Origin: Methanospirillum lacunae
GTDB taxonomy: Archaea; Halobacteriota; Methanomicrobia; Methanomicrobiales; Methanospirillaceae
Direction: 5' to 3' (one strand)
DNA length: 64,000 nt
Assembly (NCBI RefSeq): GCF_046195335.1
Contig: NZ_CP176093.1
A program made the position numbers and the translations under genes. The notes beneath the pieces are model-generated. The model did not search any database. It had not been told where the DNA came from and saw nothing but the letters and a program-made list of their open reading frames with translations. Positions 53,845-62,832 of this stretch are shown one piece after another. Numbering within the stretch: the stretch's first letter is position 1; each line of letters begins with the position of its first letter.

Positions 53845-54345
53845 TCAGAGTGTTGCAGTCTTATTTGATGCAGTTGCCGGGGACTTTGCCGCGGTTGCAT
53901 TGGATGAGGTTGCGTTCTTTGACTCTGATGGAGTCTTGGTCTGGTTTCCACTGGTCTCTTTTACAGTTTCCTTGGATACAGATACTGTTGTGTTGACCTT
54001 TGTGGTATCATTAGTAACGGTTTTTTCTCTGGAAACTGTTACTGTAGATGTAGATGCAGATGCGTTAGATGATGTGTTGGATGCAGAGACATTGGCTGTC
54101 TTTGGTGCTTCCTTTGCTTCTACCGGAGCGGCTGCTGCTGCCTGGGTTGCTGGAACCTTTACTGTCTGTTCGACTGTTGGAACAGAGGTAGAGGCTGCGG
54201 TCTTGACCGGAGCGGTTGTTGGGGCGGTGGTGGTCTTTGCCTGAGTTGATGACTTGTCGGAGCTAGTACATCCGCTGAACATGGTTGCCATTAAAAGCAA
54301 TCCTAGAACTGCTATCACATATATTACACTTGCATTATGCTTCAT
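53845..54345 (-). CDS. Low-complexity Thr/Ala/Ser-rich lipoprotein
   Basis: This is a 166-residue protein with an N-terminal hydrophobic segment and lipobox (MFSGC, Cys26). The rest is almost only Thr, Ala, Ser, Val, Lys, Asn and Pro without predicted fold, and has several NxS/T sequons. It is probably a flexible, glycosylated surface lipoprotein or spacer. It has no known family. Its composition differs from the neighbours, though GC content is not out of line. Confidence 0.75.
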   Translation of the reverse strand: MKHNASVIYVIAVLGLLLMATMFSGCTSSDKSSTQAKTTTAPTTAPVKTAASTSVPTVEQTVKVPATQAAAAAPVEAKEAPKTANVSASNTSSNASASTSTVTVSREKTVTNDTTKVNTTVSVSKETVKETSGNQTKTPSESKNATSSNATAAKSPATASNKTATL

Positions 54346-54390
54346 AAGTAAAACACCAGCCTTACAATAACGGGTGAAGTTACATTAAAC

Positions 54391-54417
54391 ATATTCTCTA
54401 TATTCTCTATATTCTCA
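54391..54417. repeat. Three 9-bp tandem repeats
   Basis: ATATTCTCT occurs twice in tandem followed by ATATTCTCA, in the AT-rich gap between the divergent lipoprotein and MBL-hydrolase genes. It could vary in copy number by slippage, or be part of a promoter region. Confidence 0.8.
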
Positions 54418-54548
54418 ATACTTGCAGAATTATGATACAGATACCATCAGAAATGTGTTAGACAAATCAGAGGATTTTTTCTGATCAGTGGACATGTCTA
54501 TGATATGATGCTCTGATTTTATGCATTATCTGAACAAATAATCAGGTA

Positions 54549-55406
54549 ATGAAGATATCAGTCCTTGCGAGTGGAAGCAAGGGCAATTGCGTTTATCTTG
54601 AGGGTGATGGGAGCGCTCTTTTAGTTGATGCAGGCCGCTCAGCACGGGAACTCCTCGGGACTAAAACTAAGCAAGGTCGCCTTGCTGAATCAGGTGGCAG
54701 GTCCGATCTGATAGATGGAATTTTGGTCACACATGAGCATGGTGATCATATCAAGGGTCTTGCTGCGGTTGGGAATAATCTCCAAAAAACTGCCTATGGC
54801 ACAGTGGGTACGATGGATGCTTTTATCAGGCAGCGAACAAGTCCGGTACGCTTCCCTGTGCAGACCATCAAATGTGGAACACAATATGAGATCGGTAATT
54901 TTATCGTCGAACCGTTTGCAATCTCGCATGATGCAACAGAGCCATGTGGATACCTGATCAGTGAAGGTTCAACAAGGCTTTGTTATTGCACTGATACTGG
55001 AATAGTAACCGAGAGCATGATGTCAGTAATATCCCGGGCAGATGGAGTTATCCTTGAATCAAATCATTGTCCTGAAATGCTCAGGACCGGGCCATACCCT
55101 GAGTTTCTCAAACGAAGAATTGCGGGAAATCGTGGTCATCTTTCAAACCCTGATGCCGCAGCGGTACTTCGTGAGATAGGTGATTCGATTCATCTGGCAA
55201 TTCTTGCACATCTATCTGAAGAGAACAACGAACCTGCTCTGGCTCTTTCATCAGCCCAGGAAGGACTGTCCCTCCATGCTGAGTCTGTGGAACTATTTGC
55301 TGCTTCCACAGTAGAATTGGAAGGAAAAGCTCCGATGCGAAAAAAACAGGGTTCTTCCCGTGAATCCTGCTGTGATGAATGCTGGCAATACCAGTTCAGT
55401 CTGTGA
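54549..55406 (+). CDS. MBL-fold metallohydrolase (YycJ/WalJ-like)
   Basis: This is a 285-residue metallo-beta-lactamase-fold protein. The N-terminal MKISVLASGSKGNCVYLEGD and metal motif THEHGDH (61-67) are like those of YycJ/WalJ, a double-strand-DNA 5' exonuclease in bacteria. The C-terminal tail has extra Cys (CCDEC). The next gene, DNA ligase, starts 20 bases later, which supports a DNA-repair link. Confidence 0.85.
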   Translation: MKISVLASGSKGNCVYLEGDGSALLVDAGRSARELLGTKTKQGRLAESGGRSDLIDGILVTHEHGDHIKGLAAVGNNLQKTAYGTVGTMDAFIRQRTSPVRFPVQTIKCGTQYEIGNFIVEPFAISHDATEPCGYLISEGSTRLCYCTDTGIVTESMMSVISRADGVILESNHCPEMLRTGPYPEFLKRRIAGNRGHLSNPDAAAVLREIGDSIHLAILAHLSEENNEPALALSSAQEGLSLHAESVELFAASTVELEGKAPMRKKQGSSRESCCDECWQYQFSL

Positions 55407-55426
55407 TGGTGATCTGACTGAATTTT

Positions 55427-57058
55427 TTGTTTTTTGCAGAACTTTGTAGAAAAATTGAGTCTATCAAAGGTAGGCTTGATACTATTGATCTTCTGAGTAA
55501 TGCAATTCGTGAGGTGGAATGTCCGGATCTCCCAATCTTTGTTCGGCTGATTCTGGGCAAACCCTTTCCTGACTGGAGTCCACTCAAACTAGGTATAGGT
55601 CCTAATTTACTCTATGAATCTGTGGCATATGTTACCGGAAGAAACCGCGAGAAGGTTCTTTCAACGCTCAATTCGGTGGGAGATCTTGGCAGGGCAGTTG
55701 AAGAGATGCTTGAAAGTAAATCTCAAACCTCATTCTTTTCTGAAGAACTTACACTTGCAGAGGTGTATTCATCGTTTGAAGCGATTGCCCAGGCAGAAGG
55801 TGGTAAATCTCAAAAAGAGCGGCTTCGGATAATCCAGCGATTGTTTTCAGTAGCTACGCCCCTTGAAGGCCATTACATCACCGGCATTTTGCTTGACGAC
55901 ATGAGGATTGGGGTCGGCGAGGGGAACCTCCGCGATGCAATTGCAAAAGCCTTCGATGTTGACTCCGGTCTTGTCGAGCATGCCCAACAGATTCTCAATG
56001 ATATGGGCGAAGTGGCATTGTTAGCCTCTCAAGGAAAAGAGGCTCTGTCTCATGTAAGACTTCACCTCTTTCATCCGGTGCGGATGATGTTGGCCCGACA
56101 AGGAACTATCTCTGAAGTTATAGCTGATGCCGGGACAATTGCAGTAGAGTATAAATACGATGGAGCACGGTTTCAGTTTCATAAACAGGGTTCAACAGGT
56201 AGGATGTACTCACGAAAACTTGAGGATGTGACCAATTCCCTGCCTGATGTTGTCTCTATGTTGCTGAATGCGACAGATCATAATCTCATTCTTGATGGTG
56301 AGGTTATTGCCATTAAGGATGGGAGACCGATGCCGTTTCAGACGGTTCTTAAGCGGTTTAGGCGAAAACATGGGGTAGCCGATGCCGTAGAGGCGATCAA
56401 GCTGGTTCCCAATGTTTTTGATATTCTCCTCCTTGATGGGGAAATTTTGCTTGATCAGTCTTTTTCAGAGAGGCGGAAGATCCTTACAGAGGTATTGAGA
56501 GACTATGCAACTCCCCAACTTGTAAGTAGTGATCTTATTGAAATAGAACAGTACTACCACCAGGCCCTGGATAACGGGCATGAGGGTGTGATGCTGAAAT
56601 TACCGAACTCTCGTTACACTCCGGGAATGAGAGGAAAGGATTGGGTAAAGATCAAACCTGAAGTGGATACTCTTGATCTGGTTGCTATAGGTGCTGAATG
56701 GGGAGAAGGTAAGCGAGCTCATGTATATGGATCGTTTCTGCTTGCTGCACGCCAGGATGACCAACTTGTTCCGGTAAGCCGGGTAGCTACCGGTCTTTCA
56801 GATGAACAACTCACCTGGCTCTATAGTACTCTCAAAGATGAAGTCATCCATTCAGAAGGGAAGATGATATTCTTTGAGCCCAGGATTGTGTTTGAGATTG
56901 GGTACTCAGAGATTCAGCAAAGCCCGAATTATGAAGGCGGTTTTACACTCCGTTTTCCAAGGTTTGTTCGGGTCCGGGATGATAAGGACATCAGGGAAGC
57001 GAATACGATAGGGGATATTGAAGAGAGATACCTAACAATACATCCTGAATTGCGGTAA
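55427..57058 (+). CDS. lig: ATP-dependent DNA ligase
   Basis: This is a 543-residue replicative/repair DNA ligase of the archaeal type. The adenylated Lys is K243 in EYKYDGARFQ (motif I); the later motifs include LILDGEVIA, EGVMLK and KIKPEVDTLDLV. The N-terminal DNA-binding domain spans about 1-200 and the OB-fold follows residue 400. The start is TTG, which is unusual, and the region before it has a stop in frame. It appears to be in an operon with the MBL-fold nuclease-like gene. The ATP-dependent ligase is the standard archaeal enzyme. Confidence 0.95.
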   Translation: MFFAELCRKIESIKGRLDTIDLLSNAIREVECPDLPIFVRLILGKPFPDWSPLKLGIGPNLLYESVAYVTGRNREKVLSTLNSVGDLGRAVEEMLESKSQTSFFSEELTLAEVYSSFEAIAQAEGGKSQKERLRIIQRLFSVATPLEGHYITGILLDDMRIGVGEGNLRDAIAKAFDVDSGLVEHAQQILNDMGEVALLASQGKEALSHVRLHLFHPVRMMLARQGTISEVIADAGTIAVEYKYDGARFQFHKQGSTGRMYSRKLEDVTNSLPDVVSMLLNATDHNLILDGEVIAIKDGRPMPFQTVLKRFRRKHGVADAVEAIKLVPNVFDILLLDGEILLDQSFSERRKILTEVLRDYATPQLVSSDLIEIEQYYHQALDNGHEGVMLKLPNSRYTPGMRGKDWVKIKPEVDTLDLVAIGAEWGEGKRAHVYGSFLLAARQDDQLVPVSRVATGLSDEQLTWLYSTLKDEVIHSEGKMIFFEPRIVFEIGYSEIQQSPNYEGGFTLRFPRFVRVRDDKDIREANTIGDIEERYLTIHPELR

Positions 57059-57105
57059 TATTAATGTAAAGGGATGACATTATAATTTCGTAATTTTATT
57101 TTCAT

Positions 57106-57116
57106 TTTATATAAAA
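57106..57116 (+). promoter_or_regulatory. TATA box for the PKD surface protein gene
   Basis: TTTTATATAAA lies about 50 bases before the ATG at 57161. The predicted start is near 57137, leaving a leader of about 24 bases without a clear ribosome site. Confidence 0.55.
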
Positions 57117-57160
57117 AATAAAATCGGAATTATTATACACATTCCTGCTAACCTTAATTC

Positions 57161-60100
57161 ATGGGTGGGTTTAAGCGATTTCATTTTATTCTTTTACTAT
57201 TGGGGATATTTATTTTATTTACATATTTTCCGGTTACTGCAGAGAAATATGTCTCGGTTAATGCACTATCAGAAGAAGGGGTGGGTAGTTTTGATAGTCC
57301 CTGGAGTCTCTCCGATTCTCTTAATCAGTCTCTTCCGGTTGGTGAGCAGATCCTGGTAAATGGTTCTTCATCAACAGCGTATACGGGTCCATTTATTATC
57401 AAAAATGAAACCTCCCTCATTGGGTATAATGGAACTCCTCTGATTAATTCAAGTGGTTATGCTTTTGTTGTGAGTAATTCAACATCCATGGATAATTTTG
57501 AAGTTAAAAGTCAATCCGCTGGATTATTATTCTCTTCCGGGGTATCTGATATTCAACTTTCAAATATTTCCCTACACGGAATTTCTAGTTCTGCAATATC
57601 TGGCGGAACTGGTAATCATAATTATAATGTATCAATCCGTGATGTATCCTGTTTTCAGAATACAAATGGAGGGATTGTTCTGCCATCTATAGATGGCCTA
57701 ACTATCGATAATAGTACTGTTTCTTCAAATATTGAAGGGGGGGTGTCATTAACTGGGGCTCACAATTTTTACATTACCAATGTTACATCGACAGCCAACA
57801 CAATTTCAGCGTCCAACCGTCCGGGATTGCAACTAAAAGATTCTTCATTAGGGGTAATTCACAATCTGATATCAATAGAAAATTCAGGAGGTGGATTGAA
57901 CCTTAATAATACGTCCAACCTCGTTATTTTTTCTTCTGTACTACAGAATCAGTCGGGTGGAAAAGATCTCTTTATTGATTCCCAATCGCGTAATCTATCC
58001 TTTTACAATTTACATATTGGTGGGAATGGCGGTGTAAATGTCTCTTCATCCAATATGAGTGGGCCATTATCTTTCAATACACCTTCAACACCAAGAGGTC
58101 CTGATGATTCATTCGTAAGTTTGAATAATTATGTAAATATTACCCGTACAGATACGGGTTCTTTTGACTCACTCACCTTAAACTATAATCCTTCAGATAT
58201 ACCAACTGGATATCCTGAAGAAAATATCCGAATAATGGCTACAGATAATGATGATTGGTCCATAATCCCTTCATCTCTTAACAAAGAACAACATTCAATT
58301 TCTTTCAATGGTTCTTCAGAACTTGTAGAGGGTACCAGACTTTACGGCCTGTTTGTTAACAAGACGAATCCATCAATCTTTTCCATATCTCCTTCTTCAG
58401 GTGTTCAGGGAGATAATAATGTTGCAATTTACGTTTCAGGTTCTGGCTTTTCATCAGGTTTACTCGTTAATCTGAGTAATAGCACATTCAATCTGACAAA
58501 CTCCAGTGAGGTTACCTTTATCAATTCTTCTAATATTATTACATCATTTGATCTGACCTATCTGGTCTCTGGCAATTATACGGTTCAGGTAAAAAATCCC
58601 GATCAGACTCAAAGTACGGAGTCTGTAATTTTTACTGTATTCAATGAACCTTGTCCTGCGGTAGTAGCAAATTTTAGTTCAGATGTAAGTAGTGGTTATG
58701 CTCCGTTGACGGTGTCGTTTACGAATCGTTCAACCGGTGGGAACATAACCAGTTGGCAATGGGACTTTGGAGATAATAGTACTGGCTCAAATGTTGCTGA
58801 TCCAGTTCATACGTTCAATACAAGCGGTCTTTATTCAGTCAATCTGACTGTCGGTAATAGTTGTGATAATTATTCTAGTGTATTTCATACAATTTCTGTT
58901 GAAAATGAACCTTGTCCAACGGTTATAGCAAATTTCAGTTCAGATGTAAGCAGTGGTTATGCTCCGTTGACGGTGTCGTTTACGAATCGTTCAACCGGTG
59001 GGAACATAACCAGTTGGCAATGGGACTTTGGAGATAATAGTACTGGCTCAAATGTTGCTGATCCAGTTCATACGTTCAATACAAGCGGTCTTTATTCAGT
59101 CAATCTGACTGTCGGTAATAGTTGTGATAATTATTCTAGTGTATTTCATACAATTTCTGTTGAAAATGAACCTTGTCCAACGGTTATAGCAAATTTCAGT
59201 TCAGATGTAAGCAGTGGTTATGCTCCGTTGACGGTGTCGTTTACGAATCGTTCAACCGGTGGGAACATAACCAGTTGGCAATGGGACTTTGGAGATAATA
59301 GTACTGGCTCAAATGTTGCTGATCCAGTTCATACGTTCAATCGAAGCGGTCTTTATTCAGTCAATCTGACTGCCGGTAATAGTTGTGATAATTATTCTAG
59401 TGTATTTCACACAATTTCTGTTGAAAATGAACCTTGTCCAACGGTTGTAGCAAATTTCAGTTCAGATGTAAGTAGTGGTTATGCTCCGTTGACGGTGTCG
59501 TTTACGAATCGTTCAACCGGTGGGAACATAACCAGTTGGCAATGGGACTTTGGAGATAATAGTACTGGCTCAAATGTTGCTGATCCAGTTCACACGTTCA
59601 ATCGAAGCGGTCTTTATTCAGTCAATCTGACTGCCGGTAATAGTTGTGATAATTATTCTAGTGTATTTCATACAATTTCTGTTGAAAATGAACCTTGTCC
59701 AACGGTTGTAGCAAATTTCAGTTCAGATGTAAGCAGTGGTTACGCTCCGTTGACGGTGTCGTTTACGAATCGTTCAACCGGTGGGAACATAACCAGTTGG
59801 CAATGGGACTTTGGAGATAATAGTACTGGCTCAAATGTTGCTGATCCAGTTCATACGTTCAATCGAAGCGGTCTTTATTCCGTCAATCTGACTGCCGGTA
59901 ATAGTTGTGATAATTATTCTAGTGTATTTCACACAATTTCTGTTGAAAATGAACCTTGTCCAACGGTTGTAGCAAATTTCAGTTCAGATGTAAGTAGTGG
60001 TTATGCTCCGTTGACGGTGTCGTTTACGAATCGTTCAACCGGTGGGAACATAACCAGTTGGCAATGGGACTTTGGAGATAATAGTACTGGCTCAAATGTT

Positions 60101-62515
60101 GCTGATCCAGTTCACACGTTCAATCGAAGCGGTCTTTATTCAGTCAATCTGACTGCCGGTAATAGTTGTGATAATTATTCTAGTGTATTTCACACAATTT
60201 CTGTTGAAAATGAACCTTGTCCAACGGTTGTAGCAAATTTCAGTTCAGATGTAAGTAGTGGTTATGCTCCGTTGACGGTGTCGTTTACGAATCGTTCAAC
60301 CGGTGGGAACATAACCAGTTGGCAATGGGACTTTGGAGATAATAGTACTGGCTCAAATGTTGCTGATCCAGTTCATACGTTCAATCGAAGCGGTCTTTAT
60401 TCCGTCAATCTGACTGCCGGTAATAGTTGTGATAATTATTCTAGTGTATTTCATACAATTTCTGTTGAAAATGAACCTTGTCCAACGGTTGTAGCAAATT
60501 TCAGTTCAGATGTAAGTAGTGGTTATGCTCCGTTGACGGTGTCGTTTACGAATCGTTCAACCGGTGGGAACATAACCAGTTGGCAATGGGACTTTGGAGA
60601 TGGTAGTAGTTACATAAACACTGCTAATGCCGTTCACATGTATACAACAAATGGGACGTATCTGGCAAATCTGACCGTGTGGAACCGTTGTGGATCTAGT
60701 GCAAGTATAAGTCATCCTGTTATAGTAATATCCACCCCTGCAAATGCTCCCACAATTACAAATATTACTCCATCAACAGGTGTGAATACGAGTTCAGTGA
60801 ATATTACAGCCCTTATCGGATCTAATTTTGAATCTGGTGCCTCAGTGAACCTTACCCGAAATGGTTTTTCAAATATATCTGGTACCAATGTTTCCGTCAT
60901 AAATTCAAAATTAATTACTTGTTCTCTTCCTATTGAAGGCGTGGTGCCAGGTAATTGGACCGTTGAAGTACAGAATCCGGATGGGCAAAGGGGTCTGTTG
61001 CTTCAAGGGTTTACCGTTACTCATGATTCTTGTCCTGATCTGATTGCATCGTATACTTCAAATATCAGTGAAGGGGCTGCTCCTTTGTCAGTTCTCTTTA
61101 TTGATTCTTCAAATGGTGGAGTGATTAATTCACGAACCTGGAATTTTGGTGATGGAACTGAAAATGAAACCAATCATACAGTTATTCATACATTTACGAA
61201 AAATGGAACCTATTCAGTTTCTCTTCAAGCAAAGAATTCCTGTGGAAACAGTGGACAATTAAGTCATAAAATACAGGTTTCCCCAACATCTGTTCCTGTA
61301 AACTATTCAATTTCTGTATTGGCTGATACAGGGGGGGAGATCACTCCTTCCGGGGATGTGAAAGTTATATCGGGAGAGAATCAGGTGTTTAACATTAGTT
61401 CTCATTCAGGGTATTATATCTCGGATGTTCTTGTAGATGGAGTGAGTGTGGGAGCCGTTTCCAGTTATTTGTTTACAAATATTACTACAAATCATAGTAT
61501 TCATGCAAAATTTGACATACATTCCGGGAATTATTCAATTATTGCAAGTGCCGGAAGTGGTGGTCTAATTAATCCATCAGGGGTTATTGTTGTTTCTTTT
61601 GGATCAGATCAAAAATTTACATTCAGTCCTGATGCTGGAAAGTTAATATCTGATATTTTGGTTGATAATATTAGTGTGGGTGCAGTAACATCCTATACCT
61701 TTACCAATGTAACTTCAAACCATTTGATATCCTCAAAATTCAATCAGATTCCAGGAAAATATGGAATCAATTCATCTTCAAATCAATGGGGAAAGATTAT
61801 TCCAAGTGGGAACAATGCCTATCCTGAAAATTCAAATCAATCCTTTATTATGTTGGCAAAACCCGGTACCACATTGACAAATGTGACTGTGGATTCAATA
61901 GGAATAGGTCCCATCCGAAATTGGACTTTTACAAATCTAACTGAAGAACATTCAATTTTTTCTGAAGGAACTCCTATCCCAGGACAAATATTAGTGTCCT
62001 TTATCGCAACACCCCGGTGGGGACCTGTTCCTCTAGATGTACAGTTTAATAGTCGGTGTCTTGGTGATCCCACATCATTTTTCTGGCAATTTGGTGATGG
62101 GGGAACTAGTACAGAACCAAATCCAACTCACAGATATAATCTGTCAGGCGTTTATTCGGTCAATCTTCATGCTTCTAATCCAAAGAGTGGGGGGGTGGGG
62201 GTATGGAATAAGTACGTTACTGTTACTGATAGTATAATTCCGGAACCTACAGCGACCCCGGTACCTGAAAGAATAACTCCAATGTTTCAGTTTTCACCCA
62301 CAAATGGGACAACACCTCTTTCTGTCAGTTTTACTGATATGAGTTCAGGATACCCTACTTCCTGGTTATGGGATTTTGGTGATGGTTCCACATCAGAGGA
62401 TCAAAATCCTGTTCACAAGTATACGACCACAGGATCTTATTCAGTTATGTTACAGGCACAAAATAGTGATTATAGTGGAACTGTTACGATCTCTGGTGCA
62501 ATAACCGTCAGGTAA
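57161..62515 (+). CDS. Giant secreted surface protein with beta-helix, TIG, PKD and InlB-like repeats
   Basis: This is a 1784-residue exported protein. A signal peptide (about 1-27, ending VTA) is followed by a right-handed beta-helix region (about 45-330, NosD/pectate-lyase style), a TIG/IPT domain (about 395-490), eight PKD units (496-1191), a second TIG domain (about 1196-1287), a further PKD domain, three InlB-type B repeats (about 1381-1607; motifs like SDVLVDGVSVGAVSSY) and two final PKD domains (1608-1784). Each PKD has the WQWDFGDNSTGS-type core. No C-terminal membrane anchor is seen, so it may be released or bound to the S-layer. Many NxS/T sequons suggest glycosylation. It probably acts in adhesion or as sheath material. 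Confidence 0.88.
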   Translation: MGGFKRFHFILLLLGIFILFTYFPVTAEKYVSVNALSEEGVGSFDSPWSLSDSLNQSLPVGEQILVNGSSSTAYTGPFIIKNETSLIGYNGTPLINSSGYAFVVSNSTSMDNFEVKSQSAGLLFSSGVSDIQLSNISLHGISSSAISGGTGNHNYNVSIRDVSCFQNTNGGIVLPSIDGLTIDNSTVSSNIEGGVSLTGAHNFYITNVTSTANTISASNRPGLQLKDSSLGVIHNLISIENSGGGLNLNNTSNLVIFSSVLQNQSGGKDLFIDSQSRNLSFYNLHIGGNGGVNVSSSNMSGPLSFNTPSTPRGPDDSFVSLNNYVNITRTDTGSFDSLTLNYNPSDIPTGYPEENIRIMATDNDDWSIIPSSLNKEQHSISFNGSSELVEGTRLYGLFVNKTNPSIFSISPSSGVQGDNNVAIYVSGSGFSSGLLVNLSNSTFNLTNSSEVTFINSSNIITSFDLTYLVSGNYTVQVKNPDQTQSTESVIFTVFNEPCPAVVANFSSDVSSGYAPLTVSFTNRSTGGNITSWQWDFGDNSTGSNVADPVHTFNTSGLYSVNLTVGNSCDNYSSVFHTISVENEPCPTVIANFSSDVSSGYAPLTVSFTNRSTGGNITSWQWDFGDNSTGSNVADPVHTFNTSGLYSVNLTVGNSCDNYSSVFHTISVENEPCPTVIANFSSDVSSGYAPLTVSFTNRSTGGNITSWQWDFGDNSTGSNVADPVHTFNRSGLYSVNLTAGNSCDNYSSVFHTISVENEPCPTVVANFSSDVSSGYAPLTVSFTNRSTGGNITSWQWDFGDNSTGSNVADPVHTFNRSGLYSVNLTAGNSCDNYSSVFHTISVENEPCPTVVANFSSDVSSGYAPLTVSFTNRSTGGNITSWQWDFGDNSTGSNVADPVHTFNRSGLYSVNLTAGNSCDNYSSVFHTISVENEPCPTVVANFSSDVSSGYAPLTVSFTNRSTGGNITSWQWDFGDNSTGSNVADPVHTFNRSGLYSVNLTAGNSCDNYSSVFHTISVENEPCPTVVANFSSDVSSGYAPLTVSFTNRSTGGNITSWQWDFGDNSTGSNVADPVHTFNRSGLYSVNLTAGNSCDNYSSVFHTISVENEPCPTVVANFSSDVSSGYAPLTVSFTNRSTGGNITSWQWDFGDGSSYINTANAVHMYTTNGTYLANLTVWNRCGSSASISHPVIVISTPANAPTITNITPSTGVNTSSVNITALIGSNFESGASVNLTRNGFSNISGTNVSVINSKLITCSLPIEGVVPGNWTVEVQNPDGQRGLLLQGFTVTHDSCPDLIASYTSNISEGAAPLSVLFIDSSNGGVINSRTWNFGDGTENETNHTVIHTFTKNGTYSVSLQAKNSCGNSGQLSHKIQVSPTSVPVNYSISVLADTGGEITPSGDVKVISGENQVFNISSHSGYYISDVLVDGVSVGAVSSYLFTNITTNHSIHAKFDIHSGNYSIIASAGSGGLINPSGVIVVSFGSDQKFTFSPDAGKLISDILVDNISVGAVTSYTFTNVTSNHLISSKFNQIPGKYGINSSSNQWGKIIPSGNNAYPENSNQSFIMLAKPGTTLTNVTVDSIGIGPIRNWTFTNLTEEHSIFSEGTPIPGQILVSFIATPRWGPVPLDVQFNSRCLGDPTSFFWQFGDGGTSTEPNPTHRYNLSGVYSVNLHASNPKSGGVGVWNKYVTVTDSIIPEPTATPVPERITPMFQFSPTNGTTPLSVSFTDMSSGYPTSWLWDFGDGSTSEDQNPVHKYTTTGSYSVMLQAQNSDYSGTVTISGAITVR
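58646..60733 (+). repeat. Eight tandem 261-bp PKD repeat units, seven nearly identical
   Basis: Units of 261 bp (87 codons) start at 58646, 58907, 59168, 59429, 59690, 59951, 60212 and 60473. Units 1-7 differ at only a few bases; unit 8 matches for about 130 bases then diverges. Each unit codes for two Cys (EPCPT and NSCDN) that could form a disulfide. Such identity at DNA level means recent expansion or gene conversion. Confidence 0.95.
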
Positions 62516-62832
62516 GTAATTTGTATTTTATTTCATACATCTTTTGTTTTAATTTATAGTGAGGTTTCCTTTCTATTTTTACAGCTTATCAATATCTGAA
62601 ACGCAGAGGAATATTAGTTTAATTATCTTGAATATCTCACATCTTAACCTGTTCGATCCAGGATTTTTTGCATTTATTTATGATGGTAGGTGAGATTTTG
62701 GATTTATAGTGAAGGATATCAGATCTATAAAATTATTCTAGACTTAATATATATGTCTGATTTGTTTTCTATATCAGCCGTTATATTTTTAATGTTATAA
62801 TAAAAATACCCCTATAGTTATTGAGGGATGTT
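62516..62832. other. AT-rich intergenic region with promoter elements
   Basis: There is no gene. TATA-like elements TTATATTTTT (62781-62790) and TTATAATAAAAATA (62796-62808) lie ahead of the next start codon and probably form its promoter. The rest is AT-rich, with no stem-loop I would call. Confidence 0.5.

Noticed and set aside
53845..54244. Plus-strand frame of 138 residues opposite the low-complexity lipoprotein
   Set aside because: It is the antisense shadow of the Thr/Ala/Ser-rich coding sequence; the minus strand has a signal peptide and lipobox.
58646..60733. CRISPR-like regular repeats
   Set aside because: The units are contiguous coding repeats of 261 bp without spacers and translate to PKD domains.
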